Positions 1 through 13,472 of a stretch of DNA of 64,000 bases are shown in pieces (position 1 is the first letter of the stretch; every line of letters begins with the position of its first letter). The DNA is from Undaria pinnatifida (lineage: Eukaryota; Sar; Phaeophyceae; Laminariales; Alariaceae), in NCBI GenBank assembly GCA_012845835.1, contig JABAKD010000002.1, positions 25,028,518 through 25,092,517 of the forward strand. The letters run 5' to 3'. The notes under the pieces were generated by a model. That model saw only the letters and a program-made list of their open reading frames with translations. It had not been told where the DNA came from and searched no databases. The position numbers and the translations under genes are program-made.

Positions 1-1150
1 CAATGGTGTGCATGCGGCGTACAAGCAATACCGCCCAGCGCCTGTGCGTGTCCGTGCATTTCCTTGCGTTGAGGTTGGGATACTCCATGTGCGATAGCCT
101 GCCCCACAGCAACCCCGGTTGCTTGCTATGGCCGGCGCTGCAGCGGTCGTCCCACTTTTTCCGAAAAAAAAATAAAATACTCACATTTCCCGAAGAGGTT
201 GACAATGATGATGGTGAACCTTCACACCAATCACTCAAGGTCGTCGTGGATGTGTACAAAGTAGCACCGGCTTTCTGTATCATACACGGCATCCTCCTGG
301 GTGTAACTCAGATGAAGACCCGCGAGCGAAGGGCAGCACCGATTTGATTTTAGATGGCACCTTCCTGGATGTAACTCATGCAGGTCCGCAAGCGAAGTGT
401 AGACGTGTGAGGCGGCGGCAGCACCGACCACGACGGACCAGCTGCCTCTGACTCCGCGGCACGCAAGGACCGACACTGCACGCTCGTCCGGAACAACTGT
501 CCTTCGACAAGATGCACCACAAACGGCCATTTCCGCGGCGGAAAGCTTTGGGGTATCTGTGAGGAGAAGGGAGCCGTGTCGTCGATCAGTGGCGGTAAAC
601 ACCTTATAGTAGGGGGGGGCGGGGGCGGGGCGGTGGAGGATTCCTAGGTTGCTAATAGAAAGGAATCTGCAAGGGTCGCTTCTTCTTTTCTTTTTTCTCT
701 TGTTACTCATCACGTTTACTTTCCAGCTCAACTCGTAGGAGACTTTTACAATCAGCGGCCTTCTGGACGAGCCGTCGTCACAAGCGTCGTCTCTTCACCC
801 CCCACGGCAAGATACGTGCCTTCCTTTGATTCGCGCATGGGATTTTCATTTCGAGCATAGGATCCATCCAGCACTCCCACTTCTCGTCGATCTGCATCGA
901 TTTTTTGACCAACTCGCGGCTCTCTCGCATTTTCGGCGACGGACGAAGACTCCGAAAAAAAAGTGAGGGTGCACCACGCGAGATTCGTACCGCAGCATTC
1001 CAGCCGGAAAGAGTGTCAGTATACCGCTGACCCATATGCATGGTAATCCTTGCAGGCTAGTCATCCCACGGTACTATACGGCAGGGGTCGCCGTTTTTGG
1101 GTTAATGCTTTTTTTTTCTGACCGGTTGAGCTTCCCCAGTGAAAACCTAC
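1..1150. other. No gene supported
   Basis: Minus-strand open frames at 231-731 and 778-1041 show no family motif. The second ends in a charged stretch (SRELVKKSMQIDEKWECWMD) that might be an exon of a gene lying off the window, but neither splice sites nor a family back it. Confidence 0.4.
289..405. repeat. 60-base tandem duplication, diverged
   Basis: GGCA(T/C)C(C/T)TCCTGG(G/A)TGTAAC then CG(C/A)(G/A)AGCGAAG recurs 66 bases downstream. Confidence 0.55.
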
Positions 1151-1151
1151 A

Positions 1152-1332
1152 ACTCTAGTCTGATTGTTTTGCCGTGTGTTTGTTGTATTAGTAAGACTAG
1201 CGGGCACAGAAGCGATGGGCGGATTGCGCGAAAACGCAACTATTCAAAGCGATGACTTCGGGTTGTTAGATACTGAGCTCCCCCTCATGTTTAGGAGCTC
1301 GGAAATTTCGCAAGAATCTGCTGCACCCCTAT
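1152..1332 (+). repeat. Dispersed repeat F, copy 1
   Basis: CTAGTCTGATTGTTTTGC to CCCCCTCATGTTTAGGAGCTC, GAATCTGCTGCA. About two-thirds alike with 10285-10455 (TAGTCTGACAGTTTTACG, CTCCTCATGTCAGGAGCTC, GAATCTGCTGCA). No frame. Confidence 0.45.
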
Positions 1333-1869
1333 GTACCTAGCGTGGCATGGCTCAATAGCACAGTAGTACGAGGATCGTCTTCGGGTTGCGGTCGACTTGA
1401 ATTGCCGTGGGTGGCAGAAGTTGAAAAAAGGGGGGGGGGGACAGGCTGTGCGTATTGCACATGGTACGAGCTACCTCGCACTGCAATAAACAAAACGGAG
1501 CCTAGTAGCATGCACCTGGTATCGGTTACCACACAGATAGTCATCTCGAGGAGGGTGTCTAGGCTCGTCAGGAGGCTAGAAGGAGCAGGGAGGGGGGGGG
1601 GGGCGTAGGGGGTGGTAGACTCAGACTCATGGCTTGGGATAGAGACAAAGCCAGGACGCGGCTTAGGAGAAAACGTACCAATATGTAGGCAAATTAACCT
1701 CTAACAATAAGTCGCTGAACCGGTAACATGAACAGTAGATCGATTCCAGGGGCTGGTGGAAGGCAGAGAAATTCAATGTCAATCAACGTGAATATGCAGC
1801 CTCCACAGATGCTGCCACTAGAGGTGAGTAAAGTATAATAACGTACCTGTTAGTATTTCGTGGGGGGGA

Positions 1870-2480
1870 TACTATAGGTGCTGCGATTACTGGCAGTACG
1901 TTGGGGTTCGATACTGCTCAAACTGCGAGTACTCGGAGGGTTGTGCGCTCTGGACACTGCCTTACTACTTGTACCAAGTATTTTTCGAGGTTCGATACTG
2001 CGGATACTGCCCCTACCCGCATTTTTTTGGGTGGGTGGGTTCTGCATTGCAGATACTGGCAGTACTGGCAGGCTTCGCCGTACTGGAAGTACGAGTACAG
2101 TACTCGTACTGCGAGTACAGTGCTCGCAGTAACAACTACAGTAAATATTCTCAAATACTTCCGGCATACCCGGAGTATGAAGCATAGTCTACAGGGAGAA
2201 GCTGTGCACCATTTCAATTTTGTCGTCCACAGGTTTTCCGCAGAAAGCATAAACAAGCTGTTCCCAGAGGTGAGATTTGGAGTATAAGTTACGTTCGGGG
2301 ACGCTCACTATTACAATAGGTACAATACTTAGAATACCCGCAGCACGTGAGGGGCTGATACTGTTCATACTGCGAGTACTCGCAGTATTTTGGGGTTTAA
2401 TAACGTTGATATTTTGAATACTCCCGGTATTTCGGATGCTTCCACTGCGGGTATTGCTTGTACCCGGGATGCTGTCCTAT
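1870..2480. repeat. Degenerate short repeats of the TACTGCGAGTACT type
   Basis: The words TACTGCGAGTACT, TACTCGCAGTATTT and (G)ATACTG recur irregularly on both strands through the whole stretch. The same words fill 46915-47910. No gene seen. Confidence 0.55.
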
Positions 2481-2510
2481 TGATACTGCTTGTCGTGTTG
2501 TCGCTACCAC

Positions 2511-2662
2511 GGGAAGTGAAAGAGACGCCAGCTAGCGCTGGATAGCAAGTGCAATTGAGTTAAACTGACACACATATATGAGAATGCATGGCAAGTGTGG
2601 CGAGCTTAAGCTTTATTTTTCCCCGTCCGCCGGAGGATTAAAAAATAAAAGAAAAAAAAACA
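2511..2662 (+). mobile_element. A-tailed short dispersed repeat (SINE-like), copy 1
   Basis: GCCAGCTAGCGCTGG, AACTGACACACA, GCTTTATTTTTCCCC and GTCCGCCGGAGGATTAAAAA, ending in an A-rich tail. The reverse complement of the same blocks occurs at 46438-46592, where the tail is a pure T run. No protein frame; about 130 bases plus tail. Confidence 0.55.
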
Positions 2663-5526
2663 AGGTGTCCCGCGCACAACTCCAAATACGAGTAAGAACG
2701 CCTTGGTTTGTTTGTGGATATACTGACTTTTTAAGAAGGGGGTTTGATTGTGGCTTTTTTGCCGAAGTGTCTGTATTGTTACAAGGCAGCGTACACGTCT
2801 CGTACTGCTGCCCATTTTGTTTCAGTTGTGATGGACACAGACACATTTTCACATCTATTCTGTACGTTCGATACTGCTCGTAATAATGCTTTCAACTCAC
2901 CCATGCGACCAACAAACATTCTCCGTACGAGTTGCCGACGAAAACACCAAATCTGCAGCCTTTCTTTGTTGTCCATCGCTGCACGTTCGGGCTGAAAGCC
3001 AATAGAGCTCACTGATAGCCGTATACCCGAGCAGAGCACAGGGATCCGCAGGTAAGCTCCATCGACGCTGAGAAGAACACCGCGCGTTACGGATCACAAC
3101 AACTACCCCCACGGCTTTTGGAAAAACAACTTGGAATTTGAGTGGGATACTTCTTGCAGTCGCAAAAGGATTCAAGTATACGCCCCAACACACGAGTACG
3201 TCCCGCACGGACAGAACCGGCCGTAGCCCTGGCTGTGCTCGACGATATAAGTACTGAGGTCACAAAACCGGCCGTAGACCTGGCTTTGCTCGACGCTAAC
3301 GCACAGGGGTCATCATCTGCTTCGAGCAGAAATAAGCCATGAATTCTGCTGTGCTTGTGGTGGGACGCACACACACCACAGAGAATAATGCGTCTAAGCT
3401 TGTACGGGTATACAATATCACCGCGCTAGAAATACCAGAGCACCTTAAAGGACCACACGTATATAATCCCAGAATACTTGCACGTTTTCACTCCACGGTG
3501 GCTTCTATGACATATATACGATGTCATGCAAACATATTATGTATGAGAGTCGTTTTTTGCAAGGTTTTTCGCCTGCCCGAGACACGCGCGGCGAATTAGC
3601 GGCGGTGATGCAGATAAGCTTAAACCAGGCATGACATACATGAGCGATCTATCTAAAAGCTTTAGGCTCGTTCCTGACGACGGCGAAAAAAAAAACATTT
3701 CCCGACAAAATGCCACGGTTCATGAGGTTTTGAAAAATTCTCAAAAGTCAGGGTTTCACAAAACAAAATCACGTTTTTTTTGGCAGGAATCCTGACATCA
3801 CTTCTTATGGAAAATGTCAAAACGATTCAAAACTCGTATCCCTGACAAACTACCACGATTCACGAAAATGTCAGTTTTTTTTTGTCACGATTCCTGACGT
3901 TGTAAGTGTTCGTTAGGAACAGCCCTTGGTGTGTACCAGGTAGTCTATGCATCATCGGCGTCCAAAATATACTAGGACGCTGTAGAGGAGCGTGTGTCTC
4001 CTGGAGTGCTGGCCCGTTTCAGCTCCACAATAGCATCCACGATAGCTCTATTACTATAAGTCGTTTTCCTTCCCATGGTGTGCGCGGTGACCGAACGTCG
4101 TTGCCGTCTTGCTGTTTTCACGTTCTGACAGCACAGAAGCCAGAACTCTTTTTTGATATTTTGATTGTCTCCCGTTTGGAATCAAATAAGGCCGCATGAA
4201 ACTGTCATTGAAAAAATGAAACAGACTGGCTTTTCTACGCCGTGCGAGTACGTGAGTGCTTGGTATCAGTCAGAACACCACAGCCACGCCCCAGTGTAGT
4301 CGCGCATACGAGCACGTAGGAAGTACAACCAAGAAAACAACCGGCTGTGATGCTGTGCTATGTTTATCTATCTGCTAGTCGACGCTAAACACAGCAAAAC
4401 GACGCGACGGAACAGGAGTGGTGGCTGGTGTAGTTCGGTTGTCTGCCACGTTTTTTCAGGTGTCCACGTATTCTGTTGACCAAATAAGTGCAAGTCGTAC
4501 TCACAGATGACGTTTTTCAATTTTTATAAAATGCAGCAAAGCCTACGCTCGTACGTAGCCTAGAAGTTCGTTAGAATGCTACACGCATGAGATAGAAAAC
4601 GTTGACGAATATCGACGCGGAGTCAGAATGCTGCATCTTCTACGACATAACAATGTCAACCTGCTTGTGAACGCCAACACAAACAATTCAGAATGCTCTC
4701 ATGAAGACTGCTGTTCATGCCACTAGAGGCCTTCTTGATCTAGATTAGGCATGAGTACTTTCTTGTCATGCAGCAACGCGTACGAGGAGACGGCGTGCTG
4801 TACCAAAAACAAAACATTTTGTTGATTGTACTGGGCTATAAGATACGGATAGATCATATGATACGTACACGCACATACATGACGCAGATAAAGTCGAAGC
4901 AGGCACGTGGCGGTAAAACGAAGGCACCACGTGAATCCACGGAACTTTGCCTACGTACGTATCGGCATTCGGCTATACGCATTGCACGTCGCACAGTGCC
5001 AATACAGCAGATGAGGCTCAAGGCTATCGACGTCTGGAAAACGCTGTAAAAATCGTATCCAGGTCGATTGTTAAAGTCAATCTTGCGTGGATTCGGTGAG
5101 CAAGATACCTGCAGACGCCTTGAAACAAACACATGGCAGGAAACCGAAGGCATCGCGTGTATGCATGGGGTTGTGTTTAGGTGTGCACGGCGTTTTTAGC
5201 GCCGTCGTGCGTACAGCGTGTGTCTCGCTTGCTGACAAAGGCCCAGTATAGCACTTCCAAACTCAACAGACGATGGTGGCAAACCCCTTGCTACGTACGA
5301 TTAGCATACATATGCGCATCCATCCGCACGAGAGGGCCCGAAACGAAAAATCAAATCTATTGATTGTCGCGCTTTTCTGGTTGCGGACATAGGGATACAT
5401 GCAAAAACTTCGAAACAAAGACATGTATGTCGGAAAATCAAAAACGAACGCCTACTGTATGTAATGTAAACCGGTAAAACCGTGGCATGGCGCCGGTTTT
5501 TGTATATTGTAGAAATATTCTAACAA
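2663..5526. other. No gene seen; A/T-rich short repeats around 3690-3900
   Basis: 3690-3900 repeats the words TTTTTTGTCA, CCTGAC and CACGATTC in both directions. The rest is unremarkable; open frames are short and lack motifs. Confidence 0.45.
3205..3302. repeat. 50-base tandem duplication
   Basis: ACCGGCCGTAG(C/A)CCTGGCT followed by (G/T)TGCTCGACG occurs twice, 51 bases apart. Confidence 0.7.
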
Positions 5527-5625
5527 CGTCAGCTGTGAATTAGACAAACTCAGGGGCGATACTCATCTTTGCAACCTGCGTAACACATCGTTCGTACGTT
5601 TACACAGTAATGTTAATGAGCTAAA
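5527..5625 (-). repeat. Dispersed repeat R1b, diverged copy
   Basis: Reads CGTCAGCTGTGAATTAGAC, GATACTCATCTTTGCAACCT and GCGTAACACATCGTTCG, the reverse complement of the 56358-56500 copy with scattered changes. Confidence 0.55.
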
Positions 5626-8600
5626 ACCTAATACCTGGTATACAAGAATTTATCGCTCAAGTATCCGAATATAATATTCCCATGTTAGAAGATTATGGAA
5701 ATCGGGGAATATATATCGTGTGGCTCCCGCCGTGTGGTCCCAGTACGAAGAGAACGGTCAGTCGAAAAACTTGATCCAACCCTACCCCAAAACACTACCT
5801 CTCTATAAACCGAAAGTCGTCGTATTTTCATTGTATTTCTCCCAGAAGATGAGACGCCACCCCATTTGGGACCTACCTGGTAGGCATAGCGACTACAAAA
5901 TCAACCACAGGGCGATATTTGGGCGATATTATCAACCTTCCAAGGAGAGCGCATAACAACACACAGACCATCATGCCGTGCGCGTGTCGTCGTACATCCC
6001 CTCCCGCCGCACATCCGACACACGCCCTACCCCTTCAGCCCCGGATTGCCTTGTGTGGCCGATCAATACTGTAGCCGAGTCAATTTTATTCAGACACGTA
6101 CGTTCCATGCTCAAGCCCCCACGGGGTTCAAGTCGCTCGTGTGCAGGTCCCTTCGTGGAGGCGGGATTTTTCTTCTCAAGAGTAGGACATTTGTGCATCT
6201 CGCCTCCCGCTTCAAATTGCGCCAGAAGAATTCCCGGCGCAGCAAGCAACTACAATATACTAGTGTTATATTCCGTAGTAGGTGCGATCCCTGAGATACA
6301 AATTGAATTCCGAAAAATATATATGGTATTCCACACATGGGCGGGTGGGAAACGTTGCACTATTAATGCTCGTACTATTTATGGCAAATAACACGTTAAA
6401 CATTCTGAATTTTAGCACCCCCGCCGCGCCGATCATGTAAGTAGTTGCCACCGACCCTATACACTTTAGTGGCCCGTGATAATCAAGCTTGGTTCAAATA
6501 CCGGCCAAAAGGTTTGGTCGCGGTAAGCTGCAGGGAAAAAGCCGTACAGCTATACTTCGAAGTGTACGCGCACGGAATCAAGAAAGCGTTCGTAATCTCG
6601 ACTGTGTGAGTGTGTTCTCCACACCGAACAGTTATTTCCAGCCATCACCATCCAGCAAACCCAGTGTCCGAGCCGATTCATTACGAACCCTAGAGGGAGA
6701 CAAGTTCTGTGGTCACAAACTACAAAAAAAAATGAGAAACGCATGTTAACGTCGTCGTGGTTAGACTTTGCAACGACCACGAAAAACCACGAAAAACTGC
6801 ATTCGCTCCACCTGACACTAATTGCCAGATTTACAACACCCTACAGCGCACGATAACAGGTCTAATTGTCCTCGCACGTCCCGAACAGAAAATGTCGACC
6901 CTAGAGAGATTTCTGGATCAAACAGTTCCCCGCGAGGACATTGCTTGTGATGTTATGATTAGCACAAAAAACAGTAGCTGTTGGGCTACTCAACAATCTT
7001 ACTATAACGTTTCGAGGTAGCTGTTGCGATTGTAACAATTTTAATCAAACAGTAAGTTCGAACAAACCAAATTGAATACGTCCTGTACGTGCTACTTTGG
7101 TGGCTGGCCCAACAGGTACGCAGTTTTTGCTTCAACAGACAAGGGTGTCAGCATGCTGCTCCTCCAGAGTCTAGACGCATATGCCATATTCTTTACTGCT
7201 GTGTGATAAAGAGTCTCATGAGTGTACATGCACTTACATTATACTCCGGAGTACTTAATATCTATAAAAGTACCCGTTAAGCAAAAAGAGATGCATGTAT
7301 CAGCATGTGGTGCCTGCGCGCGTGCACTAGCTCCCGACCACACGCGTAGCAGCGTCAAGTGCTCTTCCTCCACACAACTGTCGGCTCTTGCTATGATATC
7401 TATAAACACGTGTGCACATGTACGTAGGAGACGGGGTAGATGTAGATACATCGTGAATATCGAAAGACACATGCCAACCCCCGGCCCCAATTGCCAGGAC
7501 CCTCTAAACCTGCAGGTTTCGGACCCCGACACCATGCTAGTCCTTCAGCCACGCAATCTCTAATGCAGAAACCCCGAAAAAACCACAAACACGTCTTGAG
7601 CGATTTCGGCACAGCCAGCCGTACACGGTGTGTGAGAGACGGGCGGGAGTTGGGGATAGGAGCGAGCGCTATGACTAGAGTCGAGGGATAAGGTTCGGGT
7701 TGGATTGGGTCGGGAAACTAACGTCCACACCACGCCTTTACTGGAAATTTTCCGTACAATTCCGCGTCAACCACAGACACAGAAAATTTTACACGAAGCG
7801 GCAGACAGAGCTCCGTCCAGGAATTTTCTGAGGTCCCTGGGCCTTTTCCTGGATTGGTTGTATGTGTCGACAGTAGATACGCCATGGCCGAGAAAACACT
7901 TTATCGCTTAGCTACCTCAAAGAAAAAGGGAGCCGTTCGAGAGAGTCTAACGGTGCTACCGGGACAAAAAAAACTTTGCAATGATTCATGCGCACACACA
8001 CTACTGCATGTGCCAATTGGGAACCTCACTAAGTGACGCCGCAGATGTGAGCGAATCAGAAAGCTCTAGCGCCAATGGCAGTGCGGTTACAGGTCCTTGA
8101 AAATACCAGGCCAGACAAAGATTCATGAGTGGCTTGGGCCAAGACGGGTGGTAAGGAAGGAAACACACGACGCAAGAGCTCAGCCAGGAGGAGCAACAGT
8201 AGTGACCACGTCGCCAATCTAGGAGTCGCGATGCGTCGGCATTGAGACAGAAAAGGACAAAACAAAGGGGGATACGAAAGAGTGGAAATATGAGGTTCAG
8301 CCGGCAGCGGTCATGCGCGACCCGTGGAGGCACCAAGCGCCGAAGTCTTTGTCGCGAGCAGCGGTGGAGTAGTGCCAGAGCAGCGGTGGAGGTGACTACA
8401 GGTGAGAAGGGTCAACATAAGCCAGAGAATTGACGCCACAAGCTCGAATTGACGTCATAGGCTCAGATTAGGTATTCTTGTGTTGCATCGGGGTTGACCA
8501 GGCGGTCCGGTCCAAATCGGTCTGCATCAGCAGCAGACAAATATGTCAGTTGACGGTCTCTTTAGACCCGTCAAGGCGTCTTTGGGTTTATCATACTAGT

Positions 8601-9290
8601 TTTGGTGTGGGGAGGTCCTTGACGGCTATCCGTCACAGGGCAAGAGTGCCGTCAACCCACGTCTTTGGTGGCAGGCTGCGAGAAACGGGAGAGAAAAATC
8701 GGTGTCAAAAGATGCGACACCCACACGTTATTCCAGGTGTGTTGGTGGAGAGAAACACTAGCCAAGCGCTGAACGTCGTAGGTGGTGTGTCTTTCAAGCT
8801 TTGGCGACTTACGTGAGGGGCCAGTGTTTGGAGTGGAGTCGGACTTGACCAAGCACCATGTAGCCGCGGAGACGAAGCATAGCACGTGCGAACTTCCAGC
8901 CACGAGACCGAAAGGGCCTGAAACGTTCGGATCCGAGAGTGGCGCGGCTGGTGCAGGCCATAGGATGCATCGAGCCGCTCGTCCGCTCCTTCGCGAGGGC
9001 GGTGCCGAAGCCAGCGCGGCTGGCTTCGCGAAGCAAGTGAAAGAGGGCGGAAGGTGTCAGCTATGGGAGAAGACCTAAGCTGCAGCAGTGGTCAGGGCAA
9101 GGAGGTGCACAGGAGACATCGGATGCCGTACCGGTCGCATCAATGAGCCTCGTGCCTTGAGTAAGACAATAGGGCGGGCGCTTTCGGATATATTTATGTA
9201 GTTGAAACGGTAATTTCGGTAGTAGGTGAGAGAGGAGGCATAGTTGCATAACACCGTTAGAACTACACCCTCGTTTTTGGGAGGGGAGAA
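5626..9290. other. No gene seen
   Basis: Only short open frames on both strands with no family motif. The minus strand of 8650-9040 has several overlapping frames with a faint retroelement flavour, too weak to name. Confidence 0.45.
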
Positions 9291-9293
9291 ACT

Positions 9294-9515
9294 ACTTGAA
9301 ATTAGTGTGGGATCACGTTTGCATTATTAATCGTATTTTTTGGGGGGAGGGGACAAAATACGTAGAATCAGTATGGGATCACGTTTGGCAGTATATTAAT
9401 AGTGATAGAAATAAGGTTCGTGGGCGCCAACATATTTCCCAGTGTAGCCACCTTGTGAGCATGCGGACGAGTGCCCGCAGGGCAGATTGTTCGCGAGTGT
9501 CTGCAGGGCAGATCG
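9294..9515. repeat. Two small tandem duplications
   Basis: GTGTGGGATCACGTTTG recurs at 9306 and about 9370 (as GTATGGGATCACGTTTGG), and GCAGGGCAGAT(T/C)GTTCGC recurs at 9477 and 9505. Confidence 0.6.
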
Positions 9516-10284
9516 TTCGCCCAGAGCAATCTGCGTCCGTTGCTTCAAGCTTTGTGGAGGGGTAAACACTAAATAGCGCTTGCTTGGGAGGAACCGATCG
9601 GACCTTGCCGACGAGAGAGGCAGGGTCGCAGTAGTCGAAAAACATGACACCGCCAAGGTCGATTCCGGCGCCTCCAATCCATTAGTTCCCTCGTTCATCA
9701 CCCTAACAAACCTACTGTACGCCGGCGAAGCGTCTCTACCCCGCGGGCGCCGCATTCGAAGCGCTGCGTTGGCGTTCAAAGTGCGGTGTGGGAGGAGGGG
9801 TGCATGACGGTCTTATAGAGCGAGAGACAAGGAAACAGCTCTAGAGAGATGGGGCCCTCTCCAAGGGAGTTCAAGACATTGTGAATGCGAGGACTGGGCT
9901 TCCCCTAAAAAGCCGGGCCGCTCGGCAAGAAACTTGCTACTGGACTTCAGCCGTCAATTTCAATCTTTCAACTCGGCCCAGACAGACCTCGACTCTAGAC
10001 CTAAACCTAACCCCTACCCTTTGGGGGATTCCAGGTCGGCAGGGGTAGTCGCTCAGCTCCGCAGTATGCTTTGGTGGAGCTTTCGTGTAAACCTGGGCAG
10101 CAGAAAGGCAGTCTCGGTCAATCAGACCAACGACCAGCAGGAAGTTTGTGTTGCCGATCAATGCTTCATTTAGGTCCAGTACGAGGAGTGCGGATGACAC
10201 TAAAGAAGCTGGAATCGTCCCACAGGTCAGGTGCTGCATTTTTTGGGGGGGGCCAACACGTTACCAGTTGAGCCCCTCAAGTGA

Positions 10285-10455
10285 GTACCGCTTAGTCTGA
10301 CAGTTTTACGGGTATACTTGTTTCAGGACTATCATGGCGCATATAATTGCTGGTCGGGCCCCCCGATTGAAGAGCCTTCAAAGCCATGGTTCGGTTGAGA
10401 TATTGACCTCCTCATGTCAGGAGCTCAGAAAATTCTTGGAATCTGCTGCATTCCT
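10285..10455 (+). repeat. Dispersed repeat F, copy 2
   Basis: Second copy of the segment at 1152-1332. The shared 3' block CTC(A)TGT..AGGAGCTC.GAAA.TT is the best preserved. Confidence 0.45.
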
Positions 10456-11843
10456 ACCGCGGGATGACTCGCTGAGAGAAATAAAGCTTACCGTAGTTGG
10501 CTGGTTATGATCGAAGCGCATGTGAACGGCCGGTTCGCACGCGCGTGCGCTTCGTGCATCCGCCCGCCACCGTACAACGGCCCACGATACTTGCCGGGAC
10601 GGCCACATGCGGTTCAAACAAGTTGGCGCATACGCTCGGCGAAAACACGCTGTTTGCACGATCTGATTACCATACACCATCCGGTGTCGAACTACAGTAG
10701 AAGAGGGTCGCGTTCGAGGGACCGGTGTCGCCAGGGAGCGTAGAAAGCTGTAACGTGCAGACTGGCAGCGTCGTCACCGACACTTGCCCGTTCCCTGCAT
10801 CATCGACAGATCAATCCACGATCACTGTTCGCTCTGTCGATAATGAAGAACAAAATGGAAAAAAAATGTGAAAAAAGCGCCGTGGATTCTAGAACGGCAG
10901 AACGTCGCCGTCTGCGTTCGTCCTTGTATTGCCGTGCGCGGGTCCTGTGTCAGTGCACGTCAGCTTAGGGGCGGCAGTTCACGCAGATTTCCGCAAACGC
11001 TATCGAAGAGCAGCCAAATCACGCAGTTAGTAAGGAAGGCAGGCAGTTACGGTTGGCCCCGACATTAAGGAGGTGGAAAGCGTAGCTTCGGGGGGGGGGG
11101 GTCGATGAAGTGGCATTTTAGTATTTTACAACCGGAACGAAGAAATCCAAAGGTCCAAGCTCAAGGCTGGCGATAGCGGCTGTGGGTTTTTTGAGAACCG
11201 GAGCTGTCGGTGAATCACGCGAGTAGGCTCTAGCACGGGTACGGGGGGGTTGGTGGAGCAATTGTAGGCGTGTGGAGAAGGGACACCGGGAGACTGAGGT
11301 GATAGGAAAGGACGGTGGTTGGCGGTCTGTCTCTTGCCTCCCGGCAGTGGCGTTGTTCTCCCCGGCACACGTTGTCATCGTTGTCCTCCTCATGTGTCAT
11401 GGTTGGAAAAGACGACCAAGGAAACCTGAGCACCTACGACGGCATTTCGAAGCCTGCATGCAGTCATCGTGATCCTATGCTTCGTTGTTTTTTCCTTCCA
11501 CAGGTCGGTTCCTGCTGTCGTCACCAAGATGTCGATCTCTGTTGCCCTTCCACCGGCCGCGTAGAGTTACTACAATAGTCCAGCGACGACGGCGGCGTGG
11601 CTGGCGACAACGCATTGTCGTATACCGTCAACATGGCGGTGGCGGCGGTTCTCAGTGGAGGCGGTGGGAAGCACCGGCGCCGTGGCGGCGATCGTCGTCC
11701 CGGCGGCAACCGTTATAAGCAGCGATGGTTAATGCCGTATCTTTGGCGGCGCGTTAGCTGTGATGGTCGTCGCAGTGGCGGCGGCGGCGACGGCGACGGG
11801 CATGGGTATCGACAGTGGGCAGGCATCCCATGTGGAGTAGTGT
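10456..11843. other. No gene seen; GGC-rich tract at 11580-11820
   Basis: GGCGGC-type triplets create Gly/Arg-rich frames at 11485-11890 that read equally well in several frames, so they are compositional. Confidence 0.45.
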
Positions 11844-12107
11844 CGCGTGCCACAATAAAGGTGGCACTTTTTGCCATTTATTTTTTCTGAATGACGGGGC
11901 TCCTTAACCCAAAATCGCCGGAAAGATTACCTTTTTTTTGTCATGATTTCTCGTTGTGTACCCAAGCTTTGATGGGATTTTTTCATCCGGTTGTAGCAGT
12001 TTTATTTTTTCTCCAAATCAGTTTTTTGGGTTCAGAAGGACATGTCTTAAGCTCCCAAAGTGAGGAACCTCAGAGAAAAAGTGGTGCACCTCTCTCGTAG
12101 CATGGGT
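11844..12107 (+). mobile_element. MITE family A, copy 1
   Basis: Same family as 19683-19933: ATGACGGGGCTCCTTAACCC, AAAATCG.CGGAAA, TTTTCTCCAA.TCAGTTTTT, GGACATGTCTT.AGCTCC and GAGGAACCTCAG in order. The right end reads GGTGCACCTCTCTCGTAGCA; the left end (CGCGTGCCACAATAAAGG) is a diverged inverted match. No coding frame. Confidence 0.6.
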
Positions 12108-12175
12108 CTAGTAGGTGAACCTCGTCCCTACTAAAGTCAATGGTGCGGGTTCGAGTCCTCCCGAGAGCATACTCG
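12099..12175 (+). other. tRNA-like relic with pol III box A and box B
   Basis: 77 bases whose ends pair (CTCTCG with CGAGAG), with a box A-like TGGGTCTAGTAGG and a perfect box B (GGTTCGAGTCC). I could not fold a proper D arm or anticodon arm, so it is not called a tRNA gene. It overlaps the right end of MITE A copy 1. It may be a SINE head or decayed tRNA. Confidence 0.3.
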
Positions 12176-13415
12176 TGCTCACAGGGAGATTTTCTTGCGT
12201 AAAAACAACTGACTATAAATAGCGGAAAGCGCGAGAGCGTGAGTCAGCAAAACGCGATAAAAATCGACGAGCATAACAAGCTCAAAAGTGGGAACGCTGA
12301 ACCCTACGCGCGATAAAAATGAAAGCACGTAACGAGGGCGAGAAGGGAAGACACCTGTGATCACGGCTTGTCCAGAAGGTCGCAGAGGGTAAAACCCCCT
12401 ACGAGTTGAGCTGGGACGTAAAAAGTGACGATTAAGACGAAGGTCGTGGGTATGGTAGCGGTGCAGCCGGAGCCAGGGCTACCAAGGGTGCATTTTGAGC
12501 TGGCGTTTGTTGTAATGCGACGGGAGCGGCTGTTGCTGGTGTGTGGGGAAAGTTGCACGCGGTGGTTACCTATGGAGCTCAGGGTGGCGGGCGTCGTGGA
12601 GGGCATAAACGGGGAAGGGGCGGTGTGCGGCGAAATCGCGGAGATACCAATGTTGCTATCCCCAGATCAATTTTTTATCAGCCATCCGCCTGTCCTCAGA
12701 ACGTTTTCCCCTCCTTGCAGCGGGGCGGGAAACGAATCACAGCAGGGGGGGGCTCTCTGCCTTGCTCAGCGCGCGTGCGAAACATGCATCCAATCATCGG
12801 TGATATCGGCGAGGGCGAGGACTCTGTACACTGCTGTAGACGACTTGGCCCATCTTCATTGGAATGGTTGATCCGGAAATATATAATACGCGAACAATAT
12901 ATAGCGTTCCACGGCTGGCGGGGGAGCGTTTCACGCACGTTAGAAAAGACGTGCAGTCGCGGAACCCTGCCAACGACGCCAAATATGAGCTTTCTCCTCG
13001 AAAAAAATTCAGAGGTTGATAATAATTCATCTGCATCTCCCTCGGCTCGTTTAGCGGTAGTACTGCTCGTTGTTGCATCGGGATTCGATGAGGTGGGGAT
13101 TGCGAAGCCACCTGTCTCGCGTAGTTAGAGGTCCTTGAGTGCGAGGATTAGTTGTTCCAATCGAGTCCCACTCCACAAAGAAGACCAGCACACAGGAGGG
13201 GGCGGGGCTGCTCATGGGGACCTGAGTCTACCAGGTATTTTCATAAAATATTTCGAAAAAATACGTTACTAATAGCACGTCAGCGTGTGTAGCATGGATG
13301 TCTTTCTTTACGTGCACCTGGTTTTTCCAGAGGCGTGCATAGTAGTGCATGCGTGTTGTTGAATGTTTTTGGCTCGTCGATGCTCTTGACAGTACTATTA
13401 ATAGTACGAGTGTAA
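12176..13415. other. No gene seen
   Basis: Frames at 12361-13128 overlap on both strands without motifs. An AAAACCCCCTACGAGTTGAG stretch near 12391 could encode KTPYEL, faintly like a retroelement integrase tail; I do not call it. Confidence 0.4.
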
Positions 13416-13472
13416 AAGTACCTGTTTTCGTCCTCAGATAACATGGTACCTGTTTTCGTCCTCAGATAACAT
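13416..13472. repeat. 28-base tandem duplication
   Basis: GTACCTGTTTTCGTCCTCAG followed by ATAACAT occurs twice in direct succession, almost without change. Confidence 0.8.

Noticed and set aside
8001-9040. Possible retroelement coding relic on the minus strand
   Set aside because: Only short scattered words in shifting frames; no run I could assign to a family.
12099-12175. True tRNA gene
   Set aside because: Box A and box B are present and the ends pair, but no sensible D arm or anticodon arm forms; kept only as a tRNA-like relic.
12425-13128. Overlapping frames of 148 and 195 residues
   Set aside because: Open on both strands, no family motif; a faint integrase-like KTPYEL lies nearby in another frame but is too short to support a call.
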